Source: CAJWOS01 sp964502005 (GTDB lineage Bacteria > Myxococcota_A > UBA796 > UBA2385). From it: DNA of 64,000 nt. Location: assembly GCA_964502005.1 (NCBI GenBank), contig CAZCUX010000004.1, positions 124,001 through 188,000 on the forward strand, given 5' to 3'. Position numbers and translations under genes: made by a program. Positions 37,490-45,984 of this stretch are shown in pieces (position 1 is the stretch's first letter; every line of letters begins with the position of its first letter). The notes beneath the pieces are model-generated. The model saw only the letters and a list, made by a program, of their open reading frames with translations. It was not told the DNA's origin and did not search any database.

Positions 37490-38017
37490 ATGTCTTTGGC
37501 GCTCATCTCAACAATCGGGCTCTTATTCTGTCTTGCACCTGCCGTCGTGCATGGCGTCGAGGTGGTGTCTCCGATGCTCTCGCGATGGGTGGTCAACGGG
37601 GTGCTGCCGTTCTTCGGGCCCGGTCTTCCCGGCGTCGACACCGCGCTTTCGTTGCACGAGCAACGGGGAATGCTCGATGCGGCGCGTGGCGCGGGTCCGC
37701 CCGAAAAACGCGAAGCAGTCGACAACTACCTGTTTTTGCTGCTGTTTGAGCAACGCCAGGGCAGCCTCGCGTTTTTGTCCGTCGCCGCGGGCGTCGTGTA
37801 TGGCCTGGGGCTTGACCTGAACGCGCGCCTGCCATTGCATCTCGTATTTGGTGTCATGTCGGTGCTGTTTGCGCTGGTCAACGCCAATCACGCGGGAATC
37901 CCGGGGCTTGGCCATCACCCGTTGGTTTCCCGGCACGGTCGAAACGTCGGAGTCGTCTTCGCGCCGTTTTGGGCGGTCTCCGCGGCATTCAACCTGCTGG
38001 TCTTTTTGCGCGTTTGA
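37490..38017 (+). CDS. Small polytopic membrane protein under TetR control
   Basis: A 175-aa protein with four hydrophobic segments (LALISTIGLLFCLAPAVVHG; LAFLSVAAGVVYGLGL; LPLHLVFGVMSVLFALVNA; VGVVFAPFWAVSAAFNLLVF). AAGGAG lies upstream of ATG 37490. I do not recognise the family. Divergence from a TetR regulator with two shared dyads suggests it is the regulated output, perhaps together with the dehydrogenase whose remnant follows at 38094. An intact ancestral TetR / membrane protein / dehydrogenase module is an inference. Confidence 0.65.
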   Translation: MSLALISTIGLLFCLAPAVVHGVEVVSPMLSRWVVNGVLPFFGPGLPGVDTALSLHEQRGMLDAARGAGPPEKREAVDNYLFLLLFEQRQGSLAFLSVAAGVVYGLGLDLNARLPLHLVFGVMSVLFALVNANHAGIPGLGHHPLVSRHGRNVGVVFAPFWAVSAAFNLLVFLRV

Positions 38018-38093
38018 CGACGCCGCGCCGGCCTTTGCGTTTCCTTGGCCTCGCTGTCGTTTCGCGGGTGCCCCCAACGATGGCGTGCCACGA

Positions 38094-38700
38094 TTGACAG
38101 CACACACCAAGGACGTCGTCATCACGGGCGTTGGCGGCGGCTTTGGCGGAGTCCAGGCCTTCGCGGCCAAGGGATTCCGCGTGTGGGGCTCGATGCGCAA
38201 CGCCAGCAAAAATGGCGCGCTTGACGGCCTTTCGAGCAGTTTTACGAACGTGGACTTGGAAGTGACGCGCGATGCGTCTGTCGCAGAGGGCCTCGCCGAG
38301 ACTCTGCGCGCAGGCGCGGTCGACGGGCTGCGCGGTGCGCGTGGTAGGAGGTGGCGCCGCTTGGGGTCGATGTCGCGATTGGGGAGCCCGGCCCCTTGGG
38401 CGCCGGCCTGCTCGCGCAGGGGTGGCCGCGGGCACGCGACGGCGTGCGCTCGTCTTACGGCGATGTCGCGCGGGCTCCGCCTGTATGGTGGGCGCAGTTT
38501 GCGCGGATGCGGTCTCGCGAAGGCGCGCCCGACCCGCAGTGGGCGGCGGGCGCATCGGTGAAGCGCGTCGAAATGCCCGCTGGCAAGGTCCGGGTGGGGC
38601 CCCAAGCGGGCATCGGCTGGGGCGCAACCGGTTGACGCAGCCCATGCAGCAGACGCTCCGCAAGGAGGTACAACTGGACGCGCTTCTCGGCGCCGGCGAC
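38094..38700 (+). pseudogene. Decayed short-chain dehydrogenase/reductase (SDR)
   Basis: Three colinear pieces of one SDR lie in different frames. Piece 1 (38094 to about 38340) has the Rossmann start KDVVITGVGGGFGGVQAFAA and SMRNASKNGALDGL. Piece 2 (about 38354-38632, frame shifted) has the SDR C-terminal part GVDVAIGEPGPLGAGLLAQG, RSSYGDVA and REGAPDPQWAAGA. Piece 3 (about 38633-38700, another frame) continues TQPMQQTLRKEVQLDALL. The central part with the catalytic Ser and Tyr-x-x-x-Lys is missing, so there is an internal deletion plus at least two frameshifts. The original ATG also seems lost (TTG in its place). It cannot encode a working enzyme. Confidence 0.75.
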
Positions 38701-38721
38701 TCTTCGAGCCACGGAGGGTAG

Positions 38722-39082
38722 GTCGCGAATGTGCGGCGTCGGTGGGCGTGCCGACGCTGTCCCGGTTTTCGACGAAGGTTGGCCTCGGCGATATGGAGGG
38801 GTAATATAAGTATAATGTATGTATACTGCTTTGGTTGGCCCTTTGTGTTGTTTTTGTAGGACCAATGCTGCGTTGTGTTGTTATGTAATACGCAGTATAA
38901 CGAGCCATTGCGAGACGTACCCGCGCAGGCCGGGTCCCACGCAGCGACGGGACGGGGGGCGCCCCCACGACCTTCGTGCGGCGCGTGTGCGGTCCGCGAT
39001 TCCGGGCGGGGCGCGGGAGCGACGGGAGTGGTAGGTTGGCGGAGGCCGTGCTTCCCGCCCACTTACACCCCGGAGCATCTTC
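38722..39082. other. Gap with AT-rich island before the M14 peptidase gene
   Basis: About 360 bp. The part 38795-38910 is far more AT-rich than its surroundings. It contains TATAAT (38811-38816) and the dyad AGTATA/TATACT (38809-38827). It may hold the promoter of the 39083 gene or mark a junction next to the dehydrogenase remnant. Confidence 0.4.
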
Positions 39083-39991
39083 GTGAATCCTGTAACAATC
39101 GGCACTCCTGGCGTTCCTTGGGGCCCCACCGAACGCGCGACGTGGCGCGCACAACAGCGCAAGCAGCGCGACTTCCACGACGACGTCGCGCGGCCCCTTT
39201 CTGCGCTGGGACAGCATTTTGACCTCGTGCAATACGGCATGCTGGACTACACCGTAGGGCAGTGGCCTTTGCTCGGCTTGCGCAGCCGCAGCTGGCGCGC
39301 CGACCGGCCGACGGCGCTCATCACCGGCGGCGTGCACGGCTACGAAACGAGCGGTGTTCACGGTGCTCTTCGCTTCGCCGCGACCCGCGCGCAGGCCTTC
39401 GAGGCCGCTTGGAACCTCGTGATTGCGCCTTGCGTCAGTCCGTGGGGCTACGAGGTGATTCATCGGTGGAACCCGGACGCCATCGACCCCAACCGGTCGT
39501 TTTATGCCAATAGCCCCGCACAAGAAGCGCGACAGTTGATGGCGTGGGTCGCGGCTCTCGGCATTTCGCCTTTGGTCCACATCGACCTGCACGAAACCAC
39601 CGACACCGACGAGACGGAGTTTCGGCCCGCGCTCGCCGCACGCGATGGCAAAGAGATAGAGCCCGGCGAGATTCCCGATGGCTTCTATACGGTCGGCCCA
39701 AGCGCCCGTCCGGCCCTCGCGTTTCAGGACGCCGTGATTCGCGCGGTCGCGGCGGTCACGCACATCGCCGACCCCGACGCCGACGGCTGTATCATCGGCG
39801 TGCCAGTGTCGCGCCCGGGCGTCATTCTGTACGACGCGCGGCCGTTGGGTTTGTGTATGGGCATGACCGAGGCTCCGTATGCCACGACCACCGAGGTCTA
39901 CCCGGACAGCCCCCGAACGACGCCCGAGGCGTGCATCGAAGCGCAGGTGGCGGCGGTGGTCGGCGCGCTCTCGTTTGTGTTGGGTTCGTAG
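39083..39991 (+). CDS. M14-family zinc carboxypeptidase / AstE-AspA-like hydrolase
   Basis: A 302-aa cytosolic-looking protein. The zinc site of the M14 superfamily is visible: H-x-x-E in ITGGVHGYETSG, an R-SF segment (DPNRSFYANSP) and the later His in LVHIDLHETTDTDETEF. The succinylglutamate desuccinylase/aspartoacylase branch or a short M14 peptidase are both possible; a specific substrate cannot be assigned. GTG 39083 is preceded by CGGAG. It is a single gene, followed 29 bp later by the 142-bp structured repeat. Confidence 0.82.
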   Translation: MNPVTIGTPGVPWGPTERATWRAQQRKQRDFHDDVARPLSALGQHFDLVQYGMLDYTVGQWPLLGLRSRSWRADRPTALITGGVHGYETSGVHGALRFAATRAQAFEAAWNLVIAPCVSPWGYEVIHRWNPDAIDPNRSFYANSPAQEARQLMAWVAALGISPLVHIDLHETTDTDETEFRPALAARDGKEIEPGEIPDGFYTVGPSARPALAFQDAVIRAVAAVTHIADPDADGCIIGVPVSRPGVILYDARPLGLCMGMTEAPYATTTEVYPDSPRTTPEACIEAQVAAVVGALSFVLGS

Positions 39992-40019
39992 ACGATTGTG
40001 TTGTGCTTGGGTTGGCTAT

Positions 40020-40161
40020 CTGCGAGAGGGGGCGGAGCGGGCGGCGCCGCGAGGCGCCGGTGCCCGCAGGGCACGGAGCCCCAGGCCCGAGACCCCAACG
40101 GGGGCTCGGGCCGTCTCGGGGGCGACCCCGCGGAAGCACCCGGCCCGAAGGGCTCGCCCAA
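40020..40161. repeat. 142-bp multi-hairpin dispersed repeat, copy A
   Basis: Identical to copy B (51665-51806) except C40067/A51712. In plus orientation it can form five successive hairpins: CGGCGCC-GCGA-GGCGCCG (40042-40059), GTGCCC-GCA-GGGCAC (40060-40074), a long stem GGCCCGAG...CTCGGGCC enclosing CCCC-AAC-GGGG (40084-40112), CGGGG-GCGA-CCCCG (40117-40130) and GCCC-GAA-GGGC (40143-40153). The single difference between copies is in the loop of hairpin 2. It lies between convergent genes (39991 and 40211). Confidence 0.9.
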
Positions 40162-40210
40162 CATCCCCCATCTATCGTAGCCTCCCCGGGGTTCGGAGAG
40201 CACGCGCACG

Positions 40211-42427
40211 CTATTTCGTGCCCTCGACCTCTGCTTTCAGTTGGACAATTGCGGCTTCCAACACTTCATCGCGTCCTGCCGCGAGGCCTTCTGGCGTGAG
40301 GGCAACGGTGATGTCGGGCACGAAACCGACGACATAGAGGGGCGAATCGTCCATCTTGCGCGCAATGTTTCCGGTGAAGGATATCGTCCACGCGCCCATC
40401 AGGGTGAACCAGCGATTCTCGCCGTCGGCGCCAGCGGTGGGGCGCGGCCCTATCATGGTTTGCTTTGCTTGGTGCGCGGCGAGAAGTAGTGATTCGCCCG
40501 TACTGATGGCGCCGGCGTCGATGAGCCAGACGACGGGGCCCGCATCTTGCGCACGTTTGGGGTCCGGCACATAGCCGCTTGGCGGGCTCTCGTGCGGCTC
40601 GTCGGGGCGGCTCCAGCGAAGTTGCCGAAGCCACCCGCCGTGTACGGTTGTGCCGGTTGGGTATAGCATTTCCAACCCGCGCAATTGACCGGGATAGCGG
40701 CGTAGGTCGGCGATAACGCCGCGCGCTGCGGATATGCGCGCGAGGTTGTCGTCGGTGGCCCAGTCTTGGCTGCTGATGTTGACGTATACGAGGTCGTCAC
40801 CGAGCTCGCGAAAGCTGGGTCCGGCAGGGATGGGTGTCCAAGACGTACATTGTTCCGCTATTTCCAACGATTCGTCACCGCGGCGAATCGTCGCGTTCCA
40901 GGAGCCGTTGCGTGCAGTCCGCAGGTTCTGGAGCGCGGAGAAATGCTTCCATTGTGGACTTCCTGATATCAAGGATTGCTCGGCAGCGAAACGGGCTTGG
41001 ATTGCTTCACCAAACAACGTGCGCAGCTCATCGCCTGTTTGCAACGCCGCAACGTTGCTTCCGGTAACAAAGAAGCGGCCTTCGGATTCCTCGAACAGAA
41101 CGGGGCAACGGAAGTCATGGTAAGCGAGATGGTCAAATACGTTGCCATGACCGTCGTGCAAGGGGAGGAGCATACGTTGGAGAATGCCTTCGAGCCCCGC
41201 TGCATCGGCCTGTATTGCGTCCGTGAGCGCTTGGTCGAGGATATTGTCCCACGGCTCGCTGACCGATTCTCGGTAAGGAAACAAATGCCGCAATACAACC
41301 CAAAGTTGGATGACCGTTGCAACCCTCACTTCGGGTTGGCTTCGGTCTGCTGCGTTGTGGGAGCCAAGCGTACGCAGCCACGCCTCGTTGTCGAATGTGC
41401 TGCGCGGCAACGTAGATTGCGCGTCTGTGGGCAACACCAACGGGACTTGCGCCACCAAACCAGGCGCTATCTCGGTGACAACGGCATCGCCGAGGACGGT
41501 GCTGGGCGCGAACGGTGCGTCGTCCCGGAACGCGCCGTTGGAGAGGATGCGCAATGATGCGCCATCGTCGACGACTTCGTGCGCCATACCGACGACCTGC
41601 CAACCATTGACGCCACCGGGCGCCAACCGCAGGGGCACGGACGTGTTCGTGTCTGCTTGGGGGGATAGACCTTCGACGTGGACGCGCTCGATGCGCATTC
41701 CGTGCTGGGGACGGGTCACCAGACGCACTTGCAGCCAATGGGCATGGGGTGGTAGCTGCAATGCGATGTGCGTATCTTTGCTATCGGGACCGCCGAGCAA
41801 GTAGATGAGCGCGCTCGTTTCGTCGATGTATTCGCCATTTTCATCATTTGCGGTGAGGTAGATTCGTGCGGTGGTGAGGGCATCTGCCTGCAAGCCCAAA
41901 CGAACGGTGACGAATGGCGCTTCACTTGTGTTGGGTGGCACTTTGAAGTTTTGGTACAACGTTGCTTGTGCGCGGTCGGGCATATTCCAAGTGGGCCGGT
42001 GGGTGCGAAAGGAAACGTGGCCTTCCATGTCTTGCCGGTCCAGGCCGACCCCTTCGTGGCCCCATGCAACCAACCGGCCGTCGCCTTCCGGCAAATCCAA
42101 TGGCCGGAGCGCGTCTCGGTTTGCTGCCAACTGCAGGGTAGGTGCGATGGGCGCGAAAAGTTCGGCGAGACGCTCGTCTTGGCGGCCAGGCTCGGCGAGC
42201 AGCTCTGCGGCTGCGTGCACCACAAAGAGGTCCCAGGGCGTGTTCGCGGCTTCGTCGCTTGGATGGAAGAAGCGCACGAGGCCCGTAAGCTCCGCCAGAG
42301 CGTGCAGCTCTTCGACTTCTGCGGAGCGTGCAGCCGTTGCAACGGTAGGAGGTGCAATCTGCACGGGAGTAGCTGCGCTTCGGCATGCTACGAGCAGGGA
42401 GAGGCTGGCGCATAGCGGGATTCGCAA
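40211..42427 (-). CDS. S41-family (C-terminal processing/tricorn-like) peptidase lipoprotein
   Basis: A 738-aa exported protein with a short signal and lipobox SLLVAC. The N-terminal ~330 residues are of no family I can name (beta-rich; begins LAELTGLVRFFHPSDEA). The C-terminal ~330 residues follow the S41 plan: LWVVLRHLFPYRESV helical start, LHDGHGNVF, a PDZ-like middle, VIADLRRYPGQLRG, and the nucleophile-elbow region VVWLIDAGAISTGESLLLAA with its Ser, followed by GPRPTAGADGEN. S41 peptidases cut proteins C-terminally in the periplasm. A 36-bp palindromic element (42551) sits about 125 bp upstream. The 142-bp repeat copy A is 50 bp past its stop. Confidence 0.82.
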   Translation of the reverse strand: MRIPLCASLSLLVACRSAATPVQIAPPTVATAARSAEVEELHALAELTGLVRFFHPSDEAANTPWDLFVVHAAAELLAEPGRQDERLAELFAPIAPTLQLAANRDALRPLDLPEGDGRLVAWGHEGVGLDRQDMEGHVSFRTHRPTWNMPDRAQATLYQNFKVPPNTSEAPFVTVRLGLQADALTTARIYLTANDENGEYIDETSALIYLLGGPDSKDTHIALQLPPHAHWLQVRLVTRPQHGMRIERVHVEGLSPQADTNTSVPLRLAPGGVNGWQVVGMAHEVVDDGASLRILSNGAFRDDAPFAPSTVLGDAVVTEIAPGLVAQVPLVLPTDAQSTLPRSTFDNEAWLRTLGSHNAADRSQPEVRVATVIQLWVVLRHLFPYRESVSEPWDNILDQALTDAIQADAAGLEGILQRMLLPLHDGHGNVFDHLAYHDFRCPVLFEESEGRFFVTGSNVAALQTGDELRTLFGEAIQARFAAEQSLISGSPQWKHFSALQNLRTARNGSWNATIRRGDESLEIAEQCTSWTPIPAGPSFRELGDDLVYVNISSQDWATDDNLARISAARGVIADLRRYPGQLRGLEMLYPTGTTVHGGWLRQLRWSRPDEPHESPPSGYVPDPKRAQDAGPVVWLIDAGAISTGESLLLAAHQAKQTMIGPRPTAGADGENRWFTLMGAWTISFTGNIARKMDDSPLYVVGFVPDITVALTPEGLAAGRDEVLEAAIVQLKAEVEGTK

Positions 42428-42550
42428 CGAAGGCTCCGACCGATATTCGAGTAAAGCATACGATGTAGTTTACCATATCGGTCTGTTACGAGCGGAAGCT
42501 GCCCTGACGAATTGCAGACAGCGTCGGCGCTGCATCGGGCGTAGCGGTTC

Positions 42551-42586
42551 GTAACGCTATTCTGCGTTACGCGGAACAATACTTAC
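42551..42586 (+). repeat. 36-bp palindromic element, copy 1
   Basis: GTAACGC-TATTCT-GCGTTAC followed ten bases later by ACTTAC. It aligns without gaps to copies at 43481 and 51381. It lies between the S41 peptidase gene and the small acidic protein gene. Confidence 0.65.
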
Positions 42587-42649
42587 TTTTCGACGCTTGG
42601 TTTACCGCGGCAGACGTGCTGGCGGTGCGTCTGGGAGCCGGTGTGCGCG

Positions 42650-42677
42650 GGCCCGGCCGGTGCGCGCGGGCCGGGCC
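42650..42677. terminator. Strong GC hairpin downstream of the small acidic protein gene
   Basis: GGCCCGGCC (42650-42658) and GGCCGGGCC (42669-42677) are perfect arms around a 10-nt loop, 16 bp beyond the minus-strand stop at 42694. There is no T-tract, so terminator function is tentative. Confidence 0.4.
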
Positions 42678-42693
42678 ACCCACGCTTATCCCC

Positions 42694-42999
42694 TCACGGA
42701 TAGTGCTCGGTCTCGTAATCATCGGTGACGGTGAACGTGACGCCCTCCATTTCGTTGTCGAGTGTCCGTACCGCCGCAATCAAGGTTTCGACATCATCTT
42801 CCATGTCGTCTTCGTCGAGGCCCGGCTTGGTCCAACCGGAGATTTTGCAATCGTCTTCGCCGTCAATGTCCCACGCATAGCGCTCTGCGGTCTTCGACAG
42901 CTTGGTGGTCCATTCGGCGGCGTGCGCTTGCGCTTGCGCCAATTGTTCCGCCGTGATGGGGGTCTCGCTCGTGCCTTCGTACCAGATGGTGTAGCCCAC
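42694..42999 (-). CDS. Small acidic protein of unknown function
   Basis: A 101-aa protein starting at GTG 42999, with GGAG 5 nt upstream. An in-frame ATG at 43074 would add a Cys/Arg-rich leader without ribosome site. It begins VGYTIWYEGTSETPITAEQL, has an Ala-rich helix and ends in a very acidic half (DEDDMEDDVETLIAAVRTLD, TVTDDYETEHYP). There is no signal or membrane segment. I do not recognise the family. It appears monocistronic. Confidence 0.55.
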   Translation of the reverse strand: MGYTIWYEGTSETPITAEQLAQAQAHAAEWTTKLSKTAERYAWDIDGEDDCKISGWTKPGLDEDDMEDDVETLIAAVRTLDNEMEGVTFTVTDDYETEHYP

Positions 43000-43767
43000 G
43001 GGATCTCCTGTTGTCTGGGATCGCGCACAAGATGCGCGCGTCATTTGGCGTTGTAAACTGGAAATACAACGCAACGTAGTTTTGTCCGTCTACACGGCAA
43101 ACCGAGGCATCGTTGCGTTGGCCGACCCGGAATGCCCTCGTGGCGCATCTGCACACACCTCTGGGATGTCGTAGTTTCGACGATGGGTAGATTGCGGGGG
43201 GAGGGCAGCCGCGTTCTGGAAACGGACAATCAAGCAAGGGGGCCGACGAGACCGCGTCGCGGTTCCCCCATATGGTTGGGCGGAGCGCGGGGCGTTGTTT
43301 GTGTTGGCGCGTTGGTCGGCCGCAGACGCGGGTGCCCTGCGGGGCGATTCTTCGGTTCGTGTGGCGAGGGGACCAGCCGGGTGGCATTTCGGTGGAACGG
43401 AACGGCGGAGCCAAAGGCGGAGACTGCGCAGAGCGTGCCCGCCCCCGTCATGCGGCGTTTTTTGGAGGCAGCGGAATGACGTAACTCTCTTTCGCGTTAC
43501 GGGTAAATGTACGTACTCGATAGCGACCGCTCGGAGCGGGCTGATTGTGCGCACCCGCGCGGCGATGACCGTGACGCGATGATTGCACGTCGATGGGGTG
43601 TGCTTGGCCTCTCGTTCGATGCGCACGAGCATTTCGTGCCGTGATTGCCCGGGCGGCCCCGGACACGCATCGGCGAGCGCGCGGTCGCCGGAATGGGGCA
43701 ACCTGTGGTTGTTGTGACGAAGACAGGGGTCCGAAGCGGAGGGGGCGCCGCGCCCTCGGGTCGGTGT
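43000..43767. other. 768-bp gap without a supportable gene
   Basis: It lies between the small acidic protein gene (upstream side) and the 3' end of the SulP gene. Frames here are Arg/Pro-rich shadows without ribosome sites. The only structured feature is the second 36-bp palindromic element (43481-43516). Confidence 0.5.
43481..43516 (+). repeat. 36-bp palindromic element, copy 2
   Basis: GTAAC...GCGTTAC spanning 20 bp, then ACGTAC at the same +31 offset as in the other copies. The inner arm is imperfect (GTAACTC versus GCGTTAC). 26 of 36 positions match copy 3. Confidence 0.65.
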
Positions 43768-45984
43768 TTATGGCGCGAGGCGTTCATCCAGAACATCGGT
43801 GGGCGGGATGCCGGCAGCGACCGCGTGACGCACGATGAGGTGTTGGACGAGCAAGTCGGCGAGGGTACTGGCGAGCTGTGCATCGGCGCGTCGGAGGGCG
43901 TCGAAGGCATCGGTTGTCAACAGCAGACAGCGGACCTCGGTGTCGGCTTGAAGTGTCGCTGGGCTGCGTTGGGCGCGGAACAACGCCTCGGACCCCCATG
44001 CACCGCCGGGGCCAATCGAAGCGACGCAGCGGCGTGCGCCGTCGGGACTGTGCTCGAAGGCGCGCAGGCGGCCCATCTGTACAAAAAACATCGCCGGGCG
44101 TTGCGGCTCGTCGTGAACGCCCGGCGGGTAGGTCGTGGGGACGGCGTGCGCCATGACGACATCACGCTCTTGCTCGGTCAGCGCACCCAGCACTTCTAGC
44201 TCGTCGAGCGTTGCGAAGGCCGCGTGTCGTTCGGCGCCGCCCATTCGGTCGAGCAGCGCATCGTCCACATGAACGATTGCGTCGGTTACACGAGAAAAGC
44301 GGGGTACGGCGAGCTTTGCGACGGCAGCCTCTACCTCGGGGTTTCGCACGCCGAGCGCGAACACCAGCAGCACATCGGCGCGTTGGCAGGTGGACTCTGC
44401 TCGCCGAAGTGCGTTGACGGTGGTGGTATCCACCAAACTGACCGCCTCGAAGTTGAGGACGATTGCCTTGGCCCCGCGCTGCACCGAACGGTCGATTGCC
44501 TCGTTGAGCTGGGCGCAGCTACCGAAGAAGAGGTTGCCGCGGAGCTCGAACAGCGCCGCATGGGCGCGCGCGCCTTTCAGCACGGCGCGGTCGCGCGGAT
44601 TTCGATATTGCGCGAGGGGGAGGGCTTCGCCGGGAACCTCGCGGAAGACCTCCCGCGCCGCGAGGTGGACGACGACGTGCGCCACGGCGAGAAAGAGGCC
44701 GATTGCGCTCGCGGTCATGGGGCCGAGCCAGACGAGCGATGCGACCGTTCCGACGACGATGAACACGTCGCCGAAGTGCCGGCGGCGGTCGATGCGACCC
44801 GCGACGAAATCGAGGCTTTGTCGAATCGATTCTCCATCGGCGAGGAGTACGCTCAACCCGACGAGCAGTCCCGCCAAGACGATTTTGGGTACGATGCTGA
44901 TGTAGCTCGCGAAACAAAGAACCACCGCGAGCGTACAGCCGCCGGCGACCCATCGGGACGCGCGTGTGCGCCCACCGTTTGCGTGATTGCTCATCGTGAA
45001 GGTAAGGAGGCCTGCACCGGAGACGCCCCCAATCAAGCCCGAAACCAAGTTTGCGAGTCCTTGCCCGGCGATTTCCTTCTCCGGGTTGGTGCGCTCGTGT
45101 GTCAAATTGTCGGCGACGGCGATGGTGATGAGCGTTTGTAGTACATCGATGGCCGCGATTCCGGCGGCGAGGGGAAGGAGATTGGCGACGATTCCGCGTG
45201 TCTTGGGATGAAGTAGCTGTTGCCAGATTTCGTGGGCGAGCTGTGGTTGCAGAATCCAATCCGGGAGCGTTCCGATTGTCTCGGTGTTCTGCGAGACCCA
45301 GCCGTTTCGCTCGAAGACCGCAAACAAGGCGGTCCCTGCTGCTACGGCGAGGATGGGCGCCGGCACCCATCGGACGATTCGTGCGCCATGCCACATCAAC
45401 AAGGTGGTCGTAGCGGCGACGATAGGAAGCGCCGCGTCGATTTCCCAAAGCGTGTCGAGGTTGGCGGGCGCGTTGTCGGTGATGCCGAAGAAGGGGCGAA
45501 TCTGCTTCCACAGAATCACGACTGCGGCGCCGTTCCGTAGGCCGGCGAGAAGCGGCATTGGCACGTACCGGAGCACCTTTCCGACGCCGAGTACGCCAAG
45601 CAGGATTTGGATGACGCCGGAGAGGGCGACGATTGCGAAGAACGCGACCCAGGCGACCTTCAGGTTCGGAGTGCCCAGTGTTGTGGTGGTGACCGCGATG
45701 GCCTCTCGCGCGACGCCCGCCCAAAGCACAGCGGTGAGCGCGTTCGTTGCGGTAATCAGCACCGACGAGCCACCGCCCAAGGTCGCGATGAGGTTGCCGA
45801 CCAGGAGGGGAATGACGCAGGCAAGCAGGCCGAGCGAGAAGTATTCTGGTCCGAATGGCGCGAAGATGAGGGTAGCGAGGGCGATGGAGCCCGGAATCGC
45901 GATGAGTCCTGCGGTCGCGCCGCCAAGCACGTCGCCGCGTTTCACGAAAGGAAATGTGCGTTCGCGTGGTGCGCCTGCCATCAT
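43768..45984 (-). CDS. SulP-family anion permease with STAS and cyclic-nucleotide-binding domains
   Basis: A 738-aa inner-membrane transporter. The SulP core (about 15-410) has some 12-14 hydrophobic segments (GDVLGGATAGLIAIPGSIAL, FGPEYFSLGLLACVIPLLVG, GLANLVSGLIGGVSGAGLLT). A STAS domain follows (about 450-560: LFELRGNLFFGSCAQLNEAI, VDTTTVNALRRAE), then a CAP_ED-type cyclic-nucleotide-binding domain (about 600-735: PTTYPPGVHDE, FFVQMGRLRAFEHSPDG, GPGGAWGSEALFRAQRSPAT). SulP proteins move sulfate, bicarbonate or organic anions; as last gene of the operon it probably imports the anionic substrate. Its start overlaps the isochorismatase-like gene (ATGA, 45984-45981). The extra ligand domain suggests allosteric control. 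Confidence 0.9.
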   Translation of the reverse strand: MMAGAPRERTFPFVKRGDVLGGATAGLIAIPGSIALATLIFAPFGPEYFSLGLLACVIPLLVGNLIATLGGGSSVLITATNALTAVLWAGVAREAIAVTTTTLGTPNLKVAWVAFFAIVALSGVIQILLGVLGVGKVLRYVPMPLLAGLRNGAAVVILWKQIRPFFGITDNAPANLDTLWEIDAALPIVAATTTLLMWHGARIVRWVPAPILAVAAGTALFAVFERNGWVSQNTETIGTLPDWILQPQLAHEIWQQLLHPKTRGIVANLLPLAAGIAAIDVLQTLITIAVADNLTHERTNPEKEIAGQGLANLVSGLIGGVSGAGLLTFTMSNHANGGRTRASRWVAGGCTLAVVLCFASYISIVPKIVLAGLLVGLSVLLADGESIRQSLDFVAGRIDRRRHFGDVFIVVGTVASLVWLGPMTASAIGLFLAVAHVVVHLAAREVFREVPGEALPLAQYRNPRDRAVLKGARAHAALFELRGNLFFGSCAQLNEAIDRSVQRGAKAIVLNFEAVSLVDTTTVNALRRAESTCQRADVLLVFALGVRNPEVEAAVAKLAVPRFSRVTDAIVHVDDALLDRMGGAERHAAFATLDELEVLGALTEQERDVVMAHAVPTTYPPGVHDEPQRPAMFFVQMGRLRAFEHSPDGARRCVASIGPGGAWGSEALFRAQRSPATLQADTEVRCLLLTTDAFDALRRADAQLASTLADLLVQHLIVRHAVAAGIPPTDVLDERLAP

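Noticed and set aside
37523..39763. 746-codon minus-strand open frame across the membrane-protein gene, the dehydrogenase remnant and the M14 gene
   Set aside because: It spans two real plus-strand genes, an AT-rich gap and a pseudogene. Composition is Arg/Pro/Ala-rich and no domain or ribosome site is visible.
40020..40161. Repeat as part of a protein-coding gene
   Set aside because: All frames through both copies are Arg/Gly/Pro-rich and none extends into conserved flanks. The single substitution preserves hairpin structure, not a reading frame.
43090..43701. 203-codon minus-strand frame in the 43.0-43.8 kb gap
   Set aside because: Arg/Pro/Ser-rich, no start signal and no domain. It covers a palindromic element whose translation happens to resemble that of copy 3 at 51381, explained by shared DNA rather than a shared protein.
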